Origin: Anaerolineae bacterium | GTDB taxonomy: Bacteria > Chloroflexota > Anaerolineae > Anaerolineales > Villigracilaceae | DNA: 17,016 bases | Assembly: GCA_017303735.1 (NCBI GenBank) | Contig: JAFLCF010000093.1 | Location: forward strand, 1-17,016 | Direction of reading: 5' to 3' | The notes under the pieces: generated by a model | Seen by the model: only the letters and a program-made list of their open reading frames with translations | What the model was told of the DNA's origin: nothing | Databases searched by the model: none | Shown here: piece by piece, positions 13,173-17,016 of the stretch | Layout of the letters: each line of letters begins with the position of its first letter | Numbering within the stretch: position 1 is the first letter of the stretch | Program-made: the position numbers and the translations under genes

Positions 13173-16100
13173 ATGTCTTCTTCCTTCCAAGAAATCATCC
13201 TCAAACTTCAAGACTTCTGGGCATCCAAGGGATGTCTCATCACCCAGCCATACTACACCCAGGTCGGCGCAGGGACGATGAATCCCAACACCTTCCTGCG
13301 CGTGCTCGGACCCGAACCGTGGAACGTCGCCTATGTCGAGCCGTCTGTGCGCCCCGACGACGGGCGTTATGGCGAGAACCCCAACCGCTTCCAACTCCAC
13401 ACCCAATTTCAGGTCATCCTCAAGCCTGACCCCGGCAATCCGCAGGAACTCTACCTCGAGTCGCTCAAAGCCCTCGGCATCGACCCGCGCCAGCACGACA
13501 TCCGCTTCGTGGAAGATAACTGGGAGCAGCCCGCCATCTCCGCTTGGGGCTTGGGCTGGGAGGTCTGGCTCGACGGGCAGGAGATCACGCAGTTCACCTA
13601 CTTCCAACAGATGGGCGGCGTCACGCTCGACCCCGTCTCGGTCGAGATCACCTACGGTCTCGAACGCATCCTCATCGCGCTCAACAACGCCAAAGCCATT
13701 TGGAACGAGGATTACGGCGCAGGCGTCACCTACGGCGAGATCCGCCGACAGGAAGAGTTCGAACACTCCAAATATTATTTCGAAACTGCCGACATCGACC
13801 GCGTCCGCGCCATGTACGATCTCTTCTCCGCCGAAGCCGACGCCTGTCTCGCCGCCGGTCTCATCGTCCCCGCGCACGACTACGTCCTCAAATGCTCGCA
13901 CTCCTTCAACATCCTCGACACCCGCGGCGCCATCTCCGTCGCCGAACGTCAAGCCTTCTTCCGCCGCATACGCGAACTCGCTAGGGGAGTGGCGCTGGCG
14001 TATGAGGAGCAGAGGAAGGGGTTGGAGTATCCGTTGTTGAAGAGCGCGATACTCGATACTCGAAAATCGAATATCGAATCATCGAATATCGCTTTTCCCA
14101 ATATCGCTTCTTCCTTCCTCCTCGAAATCGGTGTTGAAGAATTACCCGCCGACGACGTGGACACTGCTTATGAACAACTTAGCCAGCGGATTCCGCCTCT
14201 GCTCAATGAACTTAGACTTGACCACAAAGACATCCGCATCTTCACAACCCCGAGGCGGATCGTCCTTTCAGTAGCCTCTCTCTCCCCGAATCAGCCCGAC
14301 CGCGAAGACCTCGTCAAAGGTCCGCCCGCCGATAAAGCCTTGGACAAAGACGGCAAGCCGACACAGGCTGGCTTGGGTTTCGCCAAGAAGAACAACATCG
14401 ACCCTGCTTCATTAGAAGTGCGCGAAGAAGGCAATAACAAATACGTCTTCGCTCAAGTGAAACAAAAAGGACGCCCCACACCCGAAGTCCTCGCCGAAGC
14501 ACTGCCCAAGTTGGTGGCAGATATCAAGTTCGAAAAGTCCATGCGTTGGAATGAATCCGGCGTTGCCTTCTCCCGTCCCATTCGCTGGTACGTTGCCCTG
14601 CTCGGTGACATGGTCATCCCGTTTGAATATGCTGGTGTCGTCAGCGGCAATGTGACGCGCGGCTTGCGCCCGTATGACTCTCCAGAAATGACCATTCCTT
14701 CCGCCGATAAGTATTTCGACGTGATTCGGGAATTGGGCATCGTGTTGGATAAAGAAGAACGAAAAGCCGCCATCGTCGCGCAGGTCAACGAAGCCGCGCA
14801 TCTTGTCGGCGGACAAGCCATCATCGAAGAAGGTCTGCTCAACGAAGTGACTAATCTCATCGAAATGCCCACCGCCGTAATGGGTGGTTTCAATTCTGAG
14901 TTTCTGACTTTGCCACGCGATGTTTTGATTTCGGTGATGAAGAAGCATCAACGCTATTTCCCCATCCAGTCAAAAGTCGAAAGTCAAAAGTCAGGCGAAT
15001 CCGCGACCTTCGACCTTCGACCTTCGACGCTCTTGCCTCACTTCATCGCCATCCGCAACGGCGACGACATCCACATTGACATCGTCCGCGATGGGAACGA
15101 ACACGTCCTCGGCGCGCGCTTTGCCGACGCCAACTTCTTCGTCCGCGAAGATGTCAAACTCAAACTCGAAGAATATCGTCCCAAACTCTCCTCGTTGACC
15201 TTCCACACCAAACTCGGCTCCATGCTCGATAAATCTGCCCGCATGCTCAAACTCGGCGCAGAGATCGGCGGCTTGCTCGGCTTCAAAGACATGCTGCTCA
15301 TCAAGACTCTGGCTCGCGCGGTCTATCTCTCCAAAGCGGATCTGGTCACGCAGATGGTCACAGAGATGACATCCCTACAAGGCATTATCGGCGGCGAGTA
15401 TGCCCTTCGTTCTGGTGAAGCCCCCGAAGTGGCGCAGGCGATTGCCGAACAATATCAGACCGTACCGCAAAGCAAAGCAGGCGTAGCGCTTGCCATCACC
15501 GACAGACTCGACTCGCTTGTGGGCATGTTCGCGGCAGGTCTCGCTCCCACCGGCGCGAAAGACCCCTTCGGTTTACGTCGCGCCGCCATCGGACTGGTCC
15601 AACCGCTTATTGAACATGATATGGATATTGACCTGGTTGCAGCCATCAAACATTCTGCCAAAACCCAGCCTATCGAAGTCAATGCCGAAGCGCAGGAAAA
15701 GATTCTGGACTTCATCAAAGGTCGCCTTGCAGTGGTCTTGAAGGATGCTGGGTACAAACACGATGTTGTCGAAGCGGTGCTGGCTCAGCAGTCCGCCAAC
15801 CCGGCGGCATCCGCTCGGGCGGTGAAGCAGTTATCGGCGTGGGTGAGCCGTGAAGATTGGTCCACGATCCTGCCGGGCTATGCAAGATGCGTCCGCATCA
15901 CCCGCGACCAAAAAGAATCCTTTAACGTGGATGAAAAAGCTTTGGTGGAGGCAGAAGAAAAGGCGTTATTCAAAGCCATCCAAGAAACTGCCAACCGTCA
16001 ACCGTCTACGGTCGATGAATTTTTAGAGATTGTCGTCAAACTGATTCCATCCATCAACGCCTTCTTCGATAAAGTGCTGGTGATGGCAGAGGATAAAAAG

Positions 16101-16187
16101 GTGAAAGAAAACCGCCTCGGCTTGCTGCAAAAAATCGCATCTCTCTCGAACGGGATTGCAGACCTTAGCGCTCTTGACGGGTTCTAA
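13173..16187 (+). CDS. glyQS: glycyl-tRNA synthetase, fused alpha and beta chains
   Basis: This enzyme charges tRNA-Gly with glycine. In most bacteria with the alpha2-beta2 type it is two genes; here both are one 1004-residue chain, as known in Chlamydia and plant organelles. Residues 1-~288 are the alpha part (catalytic): [39 protein letters not shown] (31-50), [11 protein letters not shown] (64-74), [13 protein letters not shown] (108-120), [12 protein letters not shown] (138-149) and EITYGLERI (158-166). Residues ~313-1004 are the beta part, beginning [14 protein letters not shown], with [14 protein letters not shown] and KHQRYFPI further on. A linker of about 25 residues joins them. Heptamer repeats lie in the leader, in the linker, and in a beta-part loop near residues 599-620. 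Codons in the alpha part are extremely C-ending. A strong terminator follows. Confidence 0.97.
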   Translation: MSSSFQEIILKLQDFWASKGCLITQPYYTQVGAGTMNPNTFLRVLGPEPWNVAYVEPSVRPDDGRYGENPNRFQLHTQFQVILKPDPGNPQELYLESLKALGIDPRQHDIRFVEDNWEQPAISAWGLGWEVWLDGQEITQFTYFQQMGGVTLDPVSVEITYGLERILIALNNAKAIWNEDYGAGVTYGEIRRQEEFEHSKYYFETADIDRVRAMYDLFSAEADACLAAGLIVPAHDYVLKCSHSFNILDTRGAISVAERQAFFRRIRELARGVALAYEEQRKGLEYPLLKSAILDTRKSNIESSNIAFPNIASSFLLEIGVEELPADDVDTAYEQLSQRIPPLLNELRLDHKDIRIFTTPRRIVLSVASLSPNQPDREDLVKGPPADKALDKDGKPTQAGLGFAKKNNIDPASLEVREEGNNKYVFAQVKQKGRPTPEVLAEALPKLVADIKFEKSMRWNESGVAFSRPIRWYVALLGDMVIPFEYAGVVSGNVTRGLRPYDSPEMTIPSADKYFDVIRELGIVLDKEERKAAIVAQVNEAAHLVGGQAIIEEGLLNEVTNLIEMPTAVMGGFNSEFLTLPRDVLISVMKKHQRYFPIQSKVESQKSGESATFDLRPSTLLPHFIAIRNGDDIHIDIVRDGNEHVLGARFADANFFVREDVKLKLEEYRPKLSSLTFHTKLGSMLDKSARMLKLGAEIGGLLGFKDMLLIKTLARAVYLSKADLVTQMVTEMTSLQGIIGGEYALRSGEAPEVAQAIAEQYQTVPQSKAGVALAITDRLDSLVGMFAAGLAPTGAKDPFGLRRAAIGLVQPLIEHDMDIDLVAAIKHSAKTQPIEVNAEAQEKILDFIKGRLAVVLKDAGYKHDVVEAVLAQQSANPAASARAVKQLSAWVSREDWSTILPGYARCVRITRDQKESFNVDEKALVEAEEKALFKAIQETANRQPSTVDEFLEIVVKLIPSINAFFDKVLVMAEDKKVKENRLGLLQKIASLSNGIADLSALDGF
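14047..14089 (+). repeat. in-frame heptamer repeat in the glyQS linker
   Basis: Six consecutive units beginning CGA: CGATACT twice, CGAAAAT, CGAATAT, one 8-base variant, and CGAATAT. They encode part of the Ser/Asn-rich linker between the alpha and beta parts (about residues 292-306) and keep the frame open. Confidence 0.8.
14968..15031 (+). repeat. in-frame heptamer repeats in the beta part of glyQS
   Basis: Two arrays close together: four units of the form AGTCRRR (14968-14995) and, after 8 bases, CGACCTT three times plus a related CGACGCT (15004-15031). They encode about residues 599-620, between KHQRYFPI and [11 protein letters not shown], where relatives I recall have only a short turn. 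Confidence 0.8.
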
Positions 16188-16208
16188 ACTTTTTCTTGAT
16201 GTTCTACT

Positions 16209-16246
16209 AAAGGCGACCTTGCCCATACCGGCTGGGTCGCCTTTTT
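16209..16246 (+). terminator. intrinsic terminator after glyQS
   Basis: A perfect 10-bp stem (AAAGGCGACC 16209-16218 with GGTCGCCTTT 16235-16244) has a smaller inner GCC/GGC pairing and runs into five T (16242-16246). Confidence 0.9.
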
Positions 16247-16291
16247 GCTTAAGAAGAAATAAGACTTTAAATAAATTTGGACATTAATAGT

Positions 16292-16297
16292 TATAAT
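16292..16297 (+). promoter_or_regulatory. possible -10 box upstream of the small secreted protein
   Basis: TATAAT in an AT-rich stretch after the glyQS terminator. No matching -35 is seen at 16-18 bases. It would give a leader of about 80 bases for the gene at 16384. Confidence 0.4.
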
Positions 16298-16383
16298 TAT
16301 TTCATAGTTGGGGAAGTAAATGGTGACCTATCCGTATATGGCGAACAATGCCCGTCAAATGTGTTTCGTTAGGAGAAAATCAC

Positions 16384-16662
16384 ATGTTCAAATTAACCAC
16401 TCGTTTAGTCTTATCCGTACTGATCAGCCTGGGAATCATCATTGCCGTGTTTGTGAGCGTTAAAGCTGCCTCGGCGAACCCTGGCGAAAGAAGTTTGGGA
16501 ATGTATGTTCTTGGAGGTGGGTTGGTGAATCAGCTTCAAGTGCAGTCTGCATCTGATGAGGCGCAGAAACAAACGCCGCTTCAGGAATTTGCTCCATCGG
16601 GTGAAGAGGGAGATGGGCATGGATGCGAGTCTGAAAACTATGTTGATCCAAACGACCTGTAA
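16384..16662 (+). CDS. small secreted hypothetical protein
   Basis: A 92-residue protein I do not recognise. It starts with a classical signal peptide: basic MFKLTTR, a hydrophobic core LVLSVLISLGIIIAVFVSV (8-26), and a likely cleavage region KAASA (27-31) before NPGERS. The mature part would be about 60 residues, acidic, Gln/Ser/Glu-rich, with a Gly-rich patch (MYVLGGGLVNQ), a single cysteine in GHGCES and the end PNDL. It could also stay anchored if the helix is not cut. The start ATG 16384 has AGGAG at 16371-16375, 8 bases upstream; an upstream in-frame ATG at 16348 would place 12 polar residues before the signal and has no such site. A strong terminator follows the stop, so it forms a single-gene unit. 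Confidence 0.75.
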   Translation: MFKLTTRLVLSVLISLGIIIAVFVSVKAASANPGERSLGMYVLGGGLVNQLQVQSASDEAQKQTPLQEFAPSGEEGDGHGCESENYVDPNDL

Positions 16663-16682
16663 GGGTATGCTGTTGTAGCATG

Positions 16683-16712
16683 CAGGGCAGCCTTAGGCTG
16701 CCCTGTTTTTTT
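16683..16712 (+). terminator. intrinsic terminator after the small secreted protein
   Basis: A perfect 10-bp stem (CAGGGCAGCC 16683-16692 with GGCTGCCCTG 16696-16705) around the loop TTA is followed by seven T (16706-16712). A smaller hairpin ATGCT/AGCAT (16667-16681) lies just before it. Confidence 0.93.
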
Positions 16713-16728
16713 GTTTCATTTCAATCAT

Positions 16729-16757
16729 TTGCCATTCCTTTCAATCACGCCTATAAT
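16729..16757 (+). promoter_or_regulatory. promoter of the TPR-like gene
   Basis: TTGCCA (16729-16734), 17 bases, then TATAAT (16752-16757), 11 of 12 consensus bases. Transcription would start near 16764, directly at the GGGAG ribosome binding site, giving a very short leader. Confidence 0.85.
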
Positions 16758-16774
16758 TCGCTTGGGAGTATCAA

Positions 16775-17016
16775 ATGATGAATTCCACAGATAACGAACT
16801 TCTTCAAAAAGCGGAACAATTTTTGCGTGAGGGAAAGAAACAACAGGCAGCGCCCTTGTTGGAGGAGTACCTGCGTGGAAATATAAATTCGGCACGAGGT
16901 TGGTGGGCGCTTAGCTTTGCCGTTTCTGAAGTGGAGGAACAGATCGAATGCGTGGAACGTATTTTGAAGTTGAACCCCACTCATACAGCGGCGCAAGCTC
17001 GGCTTGAGAAACTAAG
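16775..17016 (+). CDS. TPR-like protein, 3'-truncated by window end
   Basis: The frame from ATG 16775 is open to the window end (80 codons plus two bases). The product starts MMNSTDNELLQKAEQFLREG and contains a TPR-like pair of helices: LLQKAEQFLREGKKQQAAPL with EEYLRGNINSARGWWALSFA, followed by IECVERILKLNPTHTAAQAR, whose LNP near the end of a helix is typical of tetratricopeptide repeats. I recall similar openings in Anaerolineae proteins that go on to membrane or other domains, but the rest lies outside the window. ATG 16775 has GGGAG (16764-16768) 6 bases upstream; the adjacent ATG at 16778 is the alternative. Function cannot be said; TPRs usually bind other proteins. It has its own promoter. 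Confidence 0.8.
   Translation, partial: MMNSTDNELLQKAEQFLREGKKQQAAPLLEEYLRGNINSARGWWALSFAVSEVEEQIECVERILKLNPTHTAAQARLEKL

Noticed and set aside
13116..13952. Minus-strand frame of 278 codons opposite the start of glyQS
   Set aside because: It is antisense to the conserved catalytic core of glyQS, covers its promoter region, and its Asp/Glu/Val/Gly-rich translation is the product of C-ending codons on the other strand.
13333..14040. Plus-strand frame of 235 codons rich in Ser, Pro and Arg inside glyQS
   Set aside because: An out-of-frame shadow of glyQS; its simple composition follows from the C-ending codons of the real frame.
13142..15031. CRISPR-like reading of the heptamer arrays
   Set aside because: The units are 7 bases without spacers, and two arrays are inside a coding frame; this is simple tandem repetition.
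16751..16996. Minus-strand frame of 81 codons opposite the TPR-like gene
   Set aside because: The plus-strand frame has a near-consensus promoter, a ribosome binding site and a TPR-like product. The minus frame has none of these.

Overview
The window looks like a chromosomal piece of a Chloroflexota bacterium, most likely class Anaerolineae. This is inferred from a short EF-Ts, a fused alpha-beta glycyl-tRNA synthetase, a family of tandem TIR-domain genes with a shared N-terminus, and the mixed moderate-GC composition. No 16S rRNA or other decisive marker is present, so the taxonomy is an inference.

Layout. (1) 1-1594: the 3' part of leuB and all of ilvE, a branched-chain amino acid pair, closed by a perfect palindrome plus T-run. 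(2) 1637-7452: a long housekeeping block in the order rpsB, tsf, pyrH, frr, uppS, cdsA, glpX, all on the plus strand. It covers ribosome assembly and recycling, elongation, UMP kinase, undecaprenyl-PP synthesis, CDP-diacylglycerol synthesis and gluconeogenic FBPase. Hairpin terminators follow tsf and pyrH, so it is probably three or more transcription units. (3) 7462-7617: a complete tRNA-Asn(GUU) unit with a consensus promoter and a terminator. (4) 7707-8906: an erythromycin-esterase-like protein of unknown substrate. (5) 8944-12999: an accessory, defence-like island. It holds a truncated TIR gene (promoter plus 28 codons), a leftward mntA-hepT toxin-antitoxin pair, and two intact tandem TIR genes. 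The first has a C-terminal domain I do not recognise. The second has TIR, coiled coil, one membrane helix and a TolB-type beta-propeller. (6) 13097-16246: the fused glyQS gene with its promoter and terminator. (7) 16384-17016: a small secreted peptide and the start of a TPR-like gene with a strong promoter.

The most unusual material is in regions 5 and 6. The TIR N-terminal segment occurs three times, with near-identical first bases and different downstream sequences, as if a fixed effector cassette were joined to exchangeable C-terminal modules. The second TIR protein has the layout of a membrane receptor with an outside propeller sensor and an inside TIR domain. The glyQS gene carries 7-bp tandem repeats at three places: directly against its start codon, in the alpha-beta linker, and in a loop of the beta part. 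Those inside the gene keep the reading frame open.
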